A DNA stretch of 64,000 nt from Mesorhizobium ciceri WSM4083 (lineage in GTDB: Bacteria > Pseudomonadota > Alphaproteobacteria > Rhizobiales > Rhizobiaceae): the NCBI RefSeq assembly GCF_000519305.1, contig NZ_JAFG01000008.1:1-64000 (forward strand). Reading direction: 5' to 3'. The position numbers and the translations under genes are program-made. How positions within the stretch are numbered: position 1 is the first letter of the stretch; each line of letters begins with the position of its first letter. This document shows positions 41,574 to 48,834 of this stretch, one piece after another. Under the pieces are notes generated by a model. The model was given only the letters and a program-made list of their open reading frames with translations. It did no database searches and was not told where the DNA came from.

Positions 41574-41935
41574 GTGATCAGGGAGCCCATCGAGGCGAAG
41601 GCGATGCCGGTGACGCCGAGCGCGCCCATACCCATCAGCTTCCAGCGGGTGACTTCGGCCGTCACTGCCTTGACCTCGGTCATGTCCTCGGTGAGCGTCC
41701 TGACCGCAGCTTCCGTTTCGGCCAGCCGGTCGACCAGCTCGTCGGTCTTGGCATACATCTTCGACCGGCTGGCGGCGGCACGCTGCTCCGACTGCTCGTA
41801 GCTCAAGGCGGCGCGCGCATCGCTGTCCTTGATGTCCCGGCGGATCTCGGTGACGTCGCGCTGGACGCCTTCCATGGCGGCGACAAGGCCGCCGACCATC
41901 ATTTCCAGGCTTTTGGCCCCTGCCGATGCTGCCAT
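41531..41935 (-). CDS. DUF1515-family phage protein, C-terminal membrane helix
   Basis: 134 residues. A long coiled coil (about residues 20-95, e.g. VQRDVTEIRRDIKDSDARAA and AETEAAVRTLTEDMTEVKAV) is followed by one membrane segment (LMGMGALGVTGIAFASMGSL). DUF1515 proteins occur in rhizobial phages next to lysis genes; a holin or pinholin-like role is possible but unproven. It follows the spanin genes. Confidence 0.75.
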   Translation of the reverse strand: MAASAGAKSLEMMVGGLVAAMEGVQRDVTEIRRDIKDSDARAALSYEQSEQRAAASRSKMYAKTDELVDRLAETEAAVRTLTEDMTEVKAVTAEVTRWKLMGMGALGVTGIAFASMGSLITYFWTDIWRALRGM

Positions 41936-41962
41936 GCGATTTCCCCTGCCCCATGCACTGCT

Positions 41963-42235
41963 TCAGATGCCGTTCAGTTCCGCCCGCCGCTTGGCGCTGG
42001 CCTTGGTCTGCCGGTCGCACTCAGCCGGTGTATAGAGCCCGATGGCGCAGCCGGGCGCGACTGTGTGGTCGATCCTTGCCTGATCCTCGATCGTCTTGCC
42101 CTGCGCCCCTGCAAGGCTGCTACCGAGGGCCAAGCGCAGCGACGGAACACCGTTGACGCCGGAAGTCCCACACGCCGTGAGCAGCAATGCAGTCGTCAAA
42201 AGACCGGCTCGCCTCAATGCCCTTGCGTATCGCAT
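41963..42235 (-). CDS. Small phage lipoprotein, probable o-spanin
   Basis: 90 residues with signal and lipobox: LRRAGLLTTALLLTACGTSG, cleaved before the Cys. The mature chain is short and polar with CAIGLYTPAECDRQ. Its first part (42120-42235) overlaps the end of the upstream inner-membrane gene in another frame, an arrangement typical of nested Rz/Rz1 spanins, which join inner and outer membrane at lysis. Confidence 0.65.
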   Translation of the reverse strand: MRYARALRRAGLLTTALLLTACGTSGVNGVPSLRLALGSSLAGAQGKTIEDQARIDHTVAPGCAIGLYTPAECDRQTKASAKRRAELNGI

Positions 42236-42413
42236 CCTGATTGTCCTTTTCGATCTGGTCGCGCACTTCCTGCGCGCCCCAATGTTTGATGAGTTCGTAG
42301 CCGCCCCAGACCGTGCCGGAGACGGCGAGCGCGATGACAGCCCATGCGAGGATGCCGGTGACCGGCCGGGGGATGCCTGTAAGACCGGCGATGACGGTGA
42401 TGAGCCAGGACAT
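42120..42413 (-). CDS. Single-pass membrane protein, probable i-spanin
   Basis: 97 residues. MSWLITVIAGLTGIPRPVTG, a membrane segment (ILAWAVIALAVSGTVWGGYE), then a helical periplasmic part (AQEVRDQIEKDNQDAIRKGI) ending with two cysteines (DDCIAAHGVWDFRRQRC). Start at 42413 overlaps the DUF6527 stop (TGATG). Overlap with the lipoprotein gene supports a spanin pair; the periplasmic domain is shorter than in lambda Rz. Confidence 0.6.
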   Translation of the reverse strand: MSWLITVIAGLTGIPRPVTGILAWAVIALAVSGTVWGGYELIKHWGAQEVRDQIEKDNQDAIRKGIEASRSFDDCIAAHGVWDFRRQRCSVAALGPR

Positions 42414-42709
42414 CAGCACGATACCCAGACGCCGTCGGTCAGATAACCGTGCCAGTGAGCTCCGCCATTCGTCGTGAGGGCTACAGATTCCCTGACCGTC
42501 GGTTTGTCGCGGGAGCCGTTCCAGAACGTCCATGCGCCGGCGCCCGCCACCTTCACTGCGCCGATGTCGCCGCACCCGCACGGACATTGAAAATGGAAGC
42601 CCGATGGCGAATGGCCCTCGGCGTCATAGAACTTGATGCTGCCGGCCGGGCCGTCGAGAATGCTGTCGACAAGCTGAGCATTGACGGGCTGCGTCTTGAC
42701 CTCGCTCAT
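42413..42709 (-). CDS. DUF6527-like phage protein (98 aa)
   Basis: MSEVKTQPVNAQLVDSILDG then FHFQCPCGCGDIGAVKV and WTFWNGSRDKPTVRESVALT, NGGAHWHGYLTDGVW. The CPCGCG cluster and the His residues suggest metal binding. DUF6527 proteins are widespread in phage lysis regions. Overlaps the endolysin stop by 4 bp (ATGA). Confidence 0.7.
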   Translation of the reverse strand: MSEVKTQPVNAQLVDSILDGPAGSIKFYDAEGHSPSGFHFQCPCGCGDIGAVKVAGAGAWTFWNGSRDKPTVRESVALTTNGGAHWHGYLTDGVWVSC

Positions 42710-43824
42710 GGCAGCGCCGGGTCCGACATCGGCGCTTCACCCTGAACGATGTCGCCCTCGTCGGTGCGCCGGCTCTTGAACCATCCCCAGATGGCGTAGC
42801 CGGCCAGGCCAAGGCCGATCGCGCCGGATCCTGCCAGCAGGACATTGGCAACGGTCTGCGCCGTGTCGGCCTGTATGCCGGTCAGGTAGCTCGCCGTTTC
42901 GGCCACCTGGTCGCGCGCGGCCACGACAAGCACCATGAAGCCGCCGGCCTTCGTCGCGTCCTTGACCTCGGGAACATCGCTGACCAACTGCTGGCCCGGC
43001 TGTTCGTCGGCACTCTGCTTGAAGGCGTCGAGCCTGCGCAGCGTCTCGGGACCGGCGACGCCGTCGGCCTTGATCTTCTGCGCTCGCTGAAAATCCTTGA
43101 CGGCGTCATTGGTCGACGGGCCATAGTCGCCGTCGACCTTGACCGCATAGCCGGCGCGCACCAGCAGCGTCTGCAATTCGCGCACCTTGGCGCCCCGCGA
43201 TCCCATCCGCAGCATGCCGGTGGCGGCAGAGACTGGTGCGCTGCCCGACAGGCGCTGGTAGGCGGCCGCCATTTTCAGGTGGTAGCCGTTCTTGCGGAAG
43301 CCGGAGCCGTTATAGCCGCGGGCAAAGCCGGTGAAGTCCAGCCGCTGCAACTCGTCGGCAAGGCCGAATTTTTCGATGAAGCGGGCCATGATGTCGATCT
43401 GGCCGGCCGCGCTGTCGCGGGCGCGAGCGATCATGGCGTCGACGCTGGCAAAGCCAAGCCGCTTCCAATGCGCCGTCATCACCTGGCCGAGACCGATCGA
43501 GAAGCTTTCGAGCGCCGCCTGGCGGTTGATCAGCGTGGCGCGCGTGACGATCTCCCAGCGCTTCGCCTGGCTCGCCGGGTTTTTCACGGCGCCGGCCGTC
43601 GGGCTGGCAAGCCCCTGCGCCCGGGCGACGGCCCGCTGGGAACCGGTCAGGCGCTGGTCGAAGTAATGCCCCTCCCATCGAATCAGGGGCTCCATCCTGC
43701 CCTTGACCATCGCGGTCACCTGACCGGCGCTTTCCACCTCGGCAACCGCCTGCAAGGCAGAGGGCTCGCATTTGAGATGATCGGCAATGTCGCCGATCGC
43801 CTTCAAAGTCGGCGCATCGAACAT
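42706..43824 (-). CDS. Endolysin: N-acetylmuramidase, peptidoglycan-binding domain and membrane anchor
   Basis: 372 residues. The N-terminal about 195 residues are an N-acetylmuramidase (DUF3380) domain with catalytic Glu in LQAVAEVESAG and FSIGLGQVMTAHWKRLGF. A PG_binding_1 domain follows (RMGSRGAKVRELQTLLVRAG then VDGDYGPSTNDAVKDFQ, about 207-275). A linker and one membrane helix (NVLLAGSGAIGLGLAGYAIW, about 338-357) end the protein. A membrane segment at the C-terminus of an endolysin is unusual; it may hold the enzyme at the inner membrane until lysis. Confidence 0.88.
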   Translation of the reverse strand: MFDAPTLKAIGDIADHLKCEPSALQAVAEVESAGQVTAMVKGRMEPLIRWEGHYFDQRLTGSQRAVARAQGLASPTAGAVKNPASQAKRWEIVTRATLINRQAALESFSIGLGQVMTAHWKRLGFASVDAMIARARDSAAGQIDIMARFIEKFGLADELQRLDFTGFARGYNGSGFRKNGYHLKMAAAYQRLSGSAPVSAATGMLRMGSRGAKVRELQTLLVRAGYAVKVDGDYGPSTNDAVKDFQRAQKIKADGVAGPETLRRLDAFKQSADEQPGQQLVSDVPEVKDATKAGGFMVLVVAARDQVAETASYLTGIQADTAQTVANVLLAGSGAIGLGLAGYAIWGWFKSRRTDEGDIVQGEAPMSDPALP

Positions 43825-43877
43825 GGGATGTTCCTTCGCTTGATGATTGGCTATGTTCGGCGCCGGGAGGAGCCGGG

Positions 43878-44084
43878 ATGAAACGACGCGACTGGTTTTC
43901 GCTGCCGAAGCCGTGGCTGGAGCTACTGCCGGAGTTGCGCGCTCGGGTGATCGAGGAAGCCGGCGAAATCCGCACCTGTGACGGCGGGCATCTCCGGCTT
44001 GTCGATGGTCAATGGGAGGTGATCGCGAGCGGCGACCGCAACGATGCCGATGTGATCCTCAATGCGCTGCGGAAGGCGAACTAG
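43878..44084 (+). CDS. Small plus-strand gene in the phage tail-tip/lysis junction (68 aa)
   Basis: MKRRDWFSLPKPWLELLPEL, preceded by GGGAGGAGCC. It lies between two leftward genes and overlaps the end of the gene at 44081 by 4 bp. The chain (IRTCDGGHLRLVDGQWEVIA) looks like one short beta-rich domain. Opposite orientation and its own ribosome site fit a moron-type gene expressed separately from the late operon. No family recognised. Confidence 0.5.
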   Translation: MKRRDWFSLPKPWLELLPELRARVIEEAGEIRTCDGGHLRLVDGQWEVIASGDRNDADVILNALRKAN

Positions 44085-44725
44085 GCCGATAGCGACGGCA
44101 GCCAGATGTCATCCAGCGGCGCATAAAGCGTCACCCTGCGGATGAAGGTTCCATTGTATGAGCCGTCGGCTGGCCCACCAAATGAGGCCGCGACCAACGG
44201 ATCGATATCTCGAGGGCTGGAATCCGACGACACCGCGCCGCCATCCGTCGACATGCTGATCCCCGAGACGGTACTGGTGAAAGCGACCTTGTGAACGCCA
44301 GGACCATAAGTGTCGGTGTTGTTGACTTCCCTGCCTTGAACGCCGGATTCATATCCTTGCATGGGCAAGCCGGCGCTGCCGACGCGATCAATGCCCATCG
44401 AATGGTTGTTTCCGAACTCCTCAAGCAAGAGCAGTTCGGTATAGCCGCTGCTCGTCAGCTCTTCCCATTCGATGACGACGGTCCAGTTGAGCGTCAGCAA
44501 TAGCGCCAGATAATCGCCGATTGCCGAGACAATGCCATCGACATCGTTGTCGAGAATTTCCAGGCCGCTGGCGCCGATGCGACCCGGCTTGTCGATGATG
44601 TCGGATGCGGCGAGCGGCGATCCGGCGAGTTCATAAACGCCGCCGATATAGTCGGCATCGGCCAGAACGGTCGGCGAAAACACGCTTCGGCCGCCGAGCG
44701 GCTGCGCCGCAACACCTGGCATCAT
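44081..44725 (-). CDS. Phage tail-tip/fibre-associated protein
   Basis: 214 residues, starting MMPGVAAQPLGGRSVFSPTV. It overlaps the preceding stop (ATGATG). Ser/Gly/Thr-rich, e.g. YNGTFIRRVTLYAPLDDIWL near the end, suggesting a beta-sandwich receptor-binding or carbohydrate-binding domain. Last gene of the tail operon before lysis. Exact function unknown. Confidence 0.6.
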   Translation of the reverse strand: MMPGVAAQPLGGRSVFSPTVLADADYIGGVYELAGSPLAASDIIDKPGRIGASGLEILDNDVDGIVSAIGDYLALLLTLNWTVVIEWEELTSSGYTELLLLEEFGNNHSMGIDRVGSAGLPMQGYESGVQGREVNNTDTYGPGVHKVAFTSTVSGISMSTDGGAVSSDSSPRDIDPLVAASFGGPADGSYNGTFIRRVTLYAPLDDIWLPSLSA

Positions 44726-45603
44726 GATGTCACGCCCTCTTTCTCGCATAGAATCCACAGAACGCCGGGTGTTGTCGGGGCGACGGTATCGCCATCCGGC
44801 TGCACGGCTGCCCCAATGCCTCGATAGGTCTTGCCCTTGTAAATGACGCTGACACCAGACACATCAATCGACAGCGTCTCGAAGATGAAGTCGATGCCTT
44901 CCTCGGTGCCGGGATTGATCGGGCCTGTGGTGCCGGTCTTTACGTTGAACGGCGTGTCGGTGTAGGGGCTGCGCTGCAGATCGAACTCGCCCCCGGTGTT
45001 GGGACCGGTCAGGAACTCAGTGCCGCGCATCTGTAGGACGGCATTGGCCGCCGCCTGAAAGCCGATGCTCTCATGATTCGGGATGCCTTGGTCCGGCAAT
45101 GCCGCGCCGACCAGAGGTTGATACTCAGCACGGGGCCACCAGCTCAGCACCGTATTGGTGAAGCCGCCGACGAAGAACAGCACCGCCCAAGGCGACAGCG
45201 AGCGCACATCAGGAAGACTGGGCATGCCCTCGAATGCGTCGATTTTCAACGGTCCCCACTCGCCGGAATTGCCCTTGCCGAAACCGCCATAGCCCGGCGA
45301 CGGGATGGTGTCCGATGACGCCCATTCATACTGGAAGCCGGTGACATAAGTGGTCTGGCCGCTCGGCCCGGCGCCTGGTGTGGGTGCACCTTCGGCGTCA
45401 ACGGTCCAATCGACCGGCTGCTGTGTCTGGCCGGTCTCGCCGATGGCTTGGGCCGGGAACGGATAATCCTTGACCACAGAGCGGCGCATGATCAGCATCG
45501 GAAACGAGATATACTGGACCGGCGATGCCCAATGCACTTCGACGATGCGGCTGAACGGGCCAAGGTCGGCCGGATGCGCGACGGAGCCGTAAGCCTGCGC
45601 CAT
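44722..45603 (-). CDS. Phage tail-tip protein (293 aa)
   Basis: MAQAYGSVAHPADLGPFSRI, then PFPAQAIGETGQTQQPVDWT and EYQPLVGAALPDQGIPNHES. Aromatic, Pro- and Gly-rich with no helices; consistent with a tail-fibre or host-recognition protein. Overlaps both neighbours by a few bases. No family was recognised. Confidence 0.6.
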   Translation of the reverse strand: MAQAYGSVAHPADLGPFSRIVEVHWASPVQYISFPMLIMRRSVVKDYPFPAQAIGETGQTQQPVDWTVDAEGAPTPGAGPSGQTTYVTGFQYEWASSDTIPSPGYGGFGKGNSGEWGPLKIDAFEGMPSLPDVRSLSPWAVLFFVGGFTNTVLSWWPRAEYQPLVGAALPDQGIPNHESIGFQAAANAVLQMRGTEFLTGPNTGGEFDLQRSPYTDTPFNVKTGTTGPINPGTEEGIDFIFETLSIDVSGVSVIYKGKTYRGIGAAVQPDGDTVAPTTPGVLWILCEKEGVTS

Positions 45604-46163
45604 CAGGCGGTCACGTCTTCTGCCAGCCGGCCGATAAGGTCCCAGACGCCATCTGCGACGAATTTGCAGGTAACAACCGAACCGGGGCCGGCGGTCTGGT
45701 TGAGGAAACCTTCATAGCCGTTGACGGTGACGTCGGTCGAAGACGGAAACAGCAGTTCGCCGGACCCGGTGACGCGAAAGGAGACTTCCATGTCGGCGGT
45801 CGCTGTTGCCGGCAGTTCGATGGTCAGGTCTGAGGATCCAGCATAGCGCCAGTAACGGTTGAAATCGCCATCGGTGACGGCATACACACCATCGGTCGGG
45901 GCATCTAGTGCGCCGGCACGGCTCGGCCGGAACTGCGCCTGGGGGATAGTGATGACGTACTCGGTCGCATCCTCCTTGACGATGTGCATCTGCGTGCCGA
46001 CGGCATAGATGTTGGAAATCTCGATCGGCGACGGCAGGTCGGCCAGGATGGCGGCGACGCGCGATGCGAGCTCCCAGATGTTGCCGTCGAATTCGGGCTG
46101 GCTGAGTGGTTCGCCCTTGCCGGTGCCCCAGGCGCCGTTGCCTACATAGGTCAGTGCGGCCAT
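45603..46163 (-). CDS. Phage tail protein (186 aa)
   Basis: MAALTYVGNGAWGTGKGEPL then QPEFDGNIWELASRVAAILA. The start region resembles the attachment part of short tail-fibre proteins; the rest (FRVTGSGELLFPSSTDVTVN) is beta-rich. It overlaps the next gene as TGATG, in a series of coupled tail genes. Confidence 0.6.
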   Translation of the reverse strand: MAALTYVGNGAWGTGKGEPLSQPEFDGNIWELASRVAAILADLPSPIEISNIYAVGTQMHIVKEDATEYVITIPQAQFRPSRAGALDAPTDGVYAVTDGDFNRYWRYAGSSDLTIELPATATADMEVSFRVTGSGELLFPSSTDVTVNGYEGFLNQTAGPGSVVTCKFVADGVWDLIGRLAEDVTA

Positions 46164-46174
46164 CTATTGCGTCC

Positions 46175-46615
46175 TCATTTGTATTCGTCGGCCTTGGCCA
46201 GGTTGAACGCGCGGTATTGCTGATCGTCACGGCCAAGGAAAACGATGCGCGTGGTGTTTCGAACCATCACGTACTGTTCGGCATCGTCGGGATTTTCGAC
46301 CCGGATCGTTTCCCAGCAGCGCGACACCTCGTCGAACTCGATGATGTGGATATCCTTCGGCTCGTCGTCCTGGTTGCCGTCGTCAGGCCATGTCACCGTG
46401 GTGCCCGGATTGGACTTGGCATCCGGCTGGGTCAGTGTGAAACTCGACGGCCCGCCAAAACGGAAATGCGCCTCGCCGTCGCCTTCCGCCGGAACGCGTG
46501 CCAGCGCCCGTTTCAGCACGTCCTCGCCATTGCCGACGCGATTGATGATCGAGATGCGGGCGCCGCTCGAATTGCGGCCGGCCTGCCATGGATTGGAAAG
46601 ACCGATGATGTCCAT
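46175..46615 (-). CDS. Phage tail protein with shared NPDDxEQ motif
   Basis: 146 residues. MDIIGLSNPWQAGRNSSGAR opens the protein. The C-terminal part has TIRVENPDDAEQYVMVRNTT followed by RIVFLGRD, which is closely matched by RVVNPDDPEQWVDVTRTTRI in the giant protein at 59034, including nucleotide similarity. Start overlaps the upstream stop (TGATG). Function unknown; position suggests the tail tip. Confidence 0.6.
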   Translation of the reverse strand: MDIIGLSNPWQAGRNSSGARISIINRVGNGEDVLKRALARVPAEGDGEAHFRFGGPSSFTLTQPDAKSNPGTTVTWPDDGNQDDEPKDIHIIEFDEVSRCWETIRVENPDDAEQYVMVRNTTRIVFLGRDDQQYRAFNLAKADEYK

Positions 46616-48390
46616 CAGGCAGCCTCGAGATCGAGCGTCTTCGGCACCATCTGCGCGCTGACGGTGAGCGGATAGTCGGTGATGAAGGGAGGATCGTCGC
46701 GGGACAGCGTCAGCTTCTTGAAATCGCCGTCGACGATGGTCGGAACCTGGTTCAGCGCCTCGATCGCCGCCGACAGGTCGGCCATGAAGGCATTTAGGAC
46801 GGTGCGCTGCTCGGCGATGCCGTTGAAGACGGTGATGTCCTCGACCAGATCGGCGGCGCGCATATCGAAGAAATTGACGCCGTCATCGTTGGGCGGGATC
46901 AGCAGGTAGTCTTCCGACAGCGTCACCTCGCCGGCAACCGGCATCACCGTGCGGCCGCTATAGGCCTGGATGCCGGTTTCCAAAATGCCTTCCTCGGCAT
47001 AGACCGGTTCGCCGGGAACCGTGGTCACGGTGTTGCCCTTGCCGATGGTGCAGCCGATGGTGATGGAGGCGACCAGCGCGCCATTCTGCACGTTGAGCGC
47101 ATAGCCGATGATCTTGCCCGTCGCCTCACCACCCGGAATATGCGGGTCAACGATGCGGGCATTCTTGCGGCAGGACAGGTCGAGCCCGGCGCGGAACGGA
47201 ACGGAAAAGGTGACCGTTACCGCCCTCGACCGAACCAGGATCGCACCGCGCGCCAGACAGATCAGATAGTCGATGCTCTGGCGGCCGCGCGTGGTGGTGA
47301 GATAGGACCGCTTCCTGACGTCGCCGATCGGCATGGCGCCGTCCGGATTGTCGGTATCGGCGGGATCGCAGGCCTCGTCGGCATCGCCATTGACCTTGAT
47401 CTCCTGGCTTTCCTCGTCGCCGGGATCGGTCAGCAGCGCCTGGCAGTCGGCTTCAAGCGTGAATTCCACCGTCTCGGTGCGCTTGCGCGTCACGTCATAG
47501 TCGGCGACTAGCACCGGCGTCATGGTCCAGACCCAGAACTGGCCGGTTCCGTTGGTCATGATGACCTGGTGATAATCTTCCGGCACGACGACGCCGTCGG
47601 TGCGGGTGATCGAGCAGACACCCCAGGTCCAGCCGCCGCCGATACGGCCACCCTCGACCGGGAATTTCTTCATGAACCCCTGGCCGGTCAGCGACTTGAC
47701 GGCGTATTTGTCGGCCGAGCCGATGGCCTTGAAGGCGTCGACCAGTTGCTTGGAGAAATCGACGCTGCCGGTAGCGACCTGATCCCAGTTGATGGTGCCA
47801 GACACCTTGACCTGACGCAGCGGCGGCTGGCCGATCTGGATGTCGAGCGTTCCCTTGATGAAGTCGGAACCGAAATCGAGCAGCCCGTCCTCGCCATTGA
47901 GCATATGCGAGGCGCTGACCGCATGGTCGACGCGGTCGATATGCCATGCGTGGATATAGGTCTCCAGCACGGTATCGGGATCGTCGCGGCTTTCCGGCGT
48001 GAGGAACAGCGGATCCCAGAACGGCGCGACCTTCATGGTCTCGGCCAGCGCGCGCTTGCGGGCATCGTAGTCGGCCGGCCGGGCCAGGAAGGACAGCTTT
48101 ACCGAATTGGCCTGCGGGCTTTCCGGCACGCCGACGACGCGGCAGAACGCGATCGGCACCGCGCCGCCCGTCGGGTTTTCGGTGTCATACCAGGACAGCC
48201 ACGCCCATTGGTCGCGACCCGCCGCCAGCAGGCCGACGCGCGGATTCCTGACCGTGACAACAAGCGTCGCGAAAGCGCCTTCATTGTGCCCCAGCGAGAG
48301 GTCGACGATCTTCTCGTCCTCGACCTGATGCTCGATGCCGAAGGTGGTCTCGGTCGGTGCGACCCAAGCAAAGAAGAAGCGGCTGGCCAT
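46615..48390 (-). CDS. Phage tail hub/baseplate-like protein (591 aa)
   Basis: Begins MASRFFFAWVAPTETTFGIE. Long beta-rich chain with GHNEGAFATLVVTVRNPRVG and SFVPFRAGLD-like blocks; MIGDVRKRSYLTTTRGRQSI in the centre. It is placed after the tape measure and its 146-residue partner, where siphoviruses encode the distal tail and hub proteins. No named domain was identified with certainty. Confidence 0.65.
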   Translation of the reverse strand: MASRFFFAWVAPTETTFGIEHQVEDEKIVDLSLGHNEGAFATLVVTVRNPRVGLLAAGRDQWAWLSWYDTENPTGGAVPIAFCRVVGVPESPQANSVKLSFLARPADYDARKRALAETMKVAPFWDPLFLTPESRDDPDTVLETYIHAWHIDRVDHAVSASHMLNGEDGLLDFGSDFIKGTLDIQIGQPPLRQVKVSGTINWDQVATGSVDFSKQLVDAFKAIGSADKYAVKSLTGQGFMKKFPVEGGRIGGGWTWGVCSITRTDGVVVPEDYHQVIMTNGTGQFWVWTMTPVLVADYDVTRKRTETVEFTLEADCQALLTDPGDEESQEIKVNGDADEACDPADTDNPDGAMPIGDVRKRSYLTTTRGRQSIDYLICLARGAILVRSRAVTVTFSVPFRAGLDLSCRKNARIVDPHIPGGEATGKIIGYALNVQNGALVASITIGCTIGKGNTVTTVPGEPVYAEEGILETGIQAYSGRTVMPVAGEVTLSEDYLLIPPNDDGVNFFDMRAADLVEDITVFNGIAEQRTVLNAFMADLSAAIEALNQVPTIVDGDFKKLTLSRDDPPFITDYPLTVSAQMVPKTLDLEAA

Positions 48391-48393
48391 CGG

Positions 48394-48834
48394 TCAGACC
48401 TCGACCAGGTCGAGCGACCAGTTGCAGTCGGCGCCCCATTCATCGAAGGACAGCCGGTAGTCGGCCACCAGCATGGTCAGGCGCGGCCTGTAGAAGGTGA
48501 AGGCGCCTTCGGTTCGCGTAGCTGGGTCATCCGTGGTCGATGCGACCGAACGCGACGGCGAGCCCCCTGATGTCGGGTATGAAAATTCCGTGGCGCAATC
48601 GACGGTCAGCACCATGCCGCGCCTGACCCCATCGAGCGCCGGCATATTCTGGTCGGTGCAGGTGATGGTCAGCTTGAACTTGCTCTCTTCATCGTCGCCG
48701 AGGTCGATCGCCTCGTTGTTGATGGTGCGGGCAAGCTGGGACGAACCATCGAGCGAAAAATCCTCGGTGATGCCGCGCGCCGAATAGGGCGGCACCCCGA
48801 TCGGGTCGAGGCGCAGATAGGTCAGAGCAGGCAT
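48394..48834 (-). CDS. Phage tail protein (146 aa)
   Basis: MPALTYLRLDPIGVPPYSAR then DFSLDGSSQLARTINNEAID. Small beta-rich protein directly behind the tape measure gene (0-bp gap). Position matches distal tail protein genes of siphoviruses, but length is shorter than most. Tentative. Confidence 0.55.
   Translation of the reverse strand: MPALTYLRLDPIGVPPYSARGITEDFSLDGSSQLARTINNEAIDLGDDEESKFKLTITCTDQNMPALDGVRRGMVLTVDCATEFSYPTSGGSPSRSVASTTDDPATRTEGAFTFYRPRLTMLVADYRLSFDEWGADCNWSLDLVEV

Noticed and set aside
44081..46615. Diversity-generating retroelement acting on tail-tip genes
   Set aside because: No reverse transcriptase or template/variable repeat pair was seen within the window; the shared NPDD motif is too short and is not a terminal repeat of that type.
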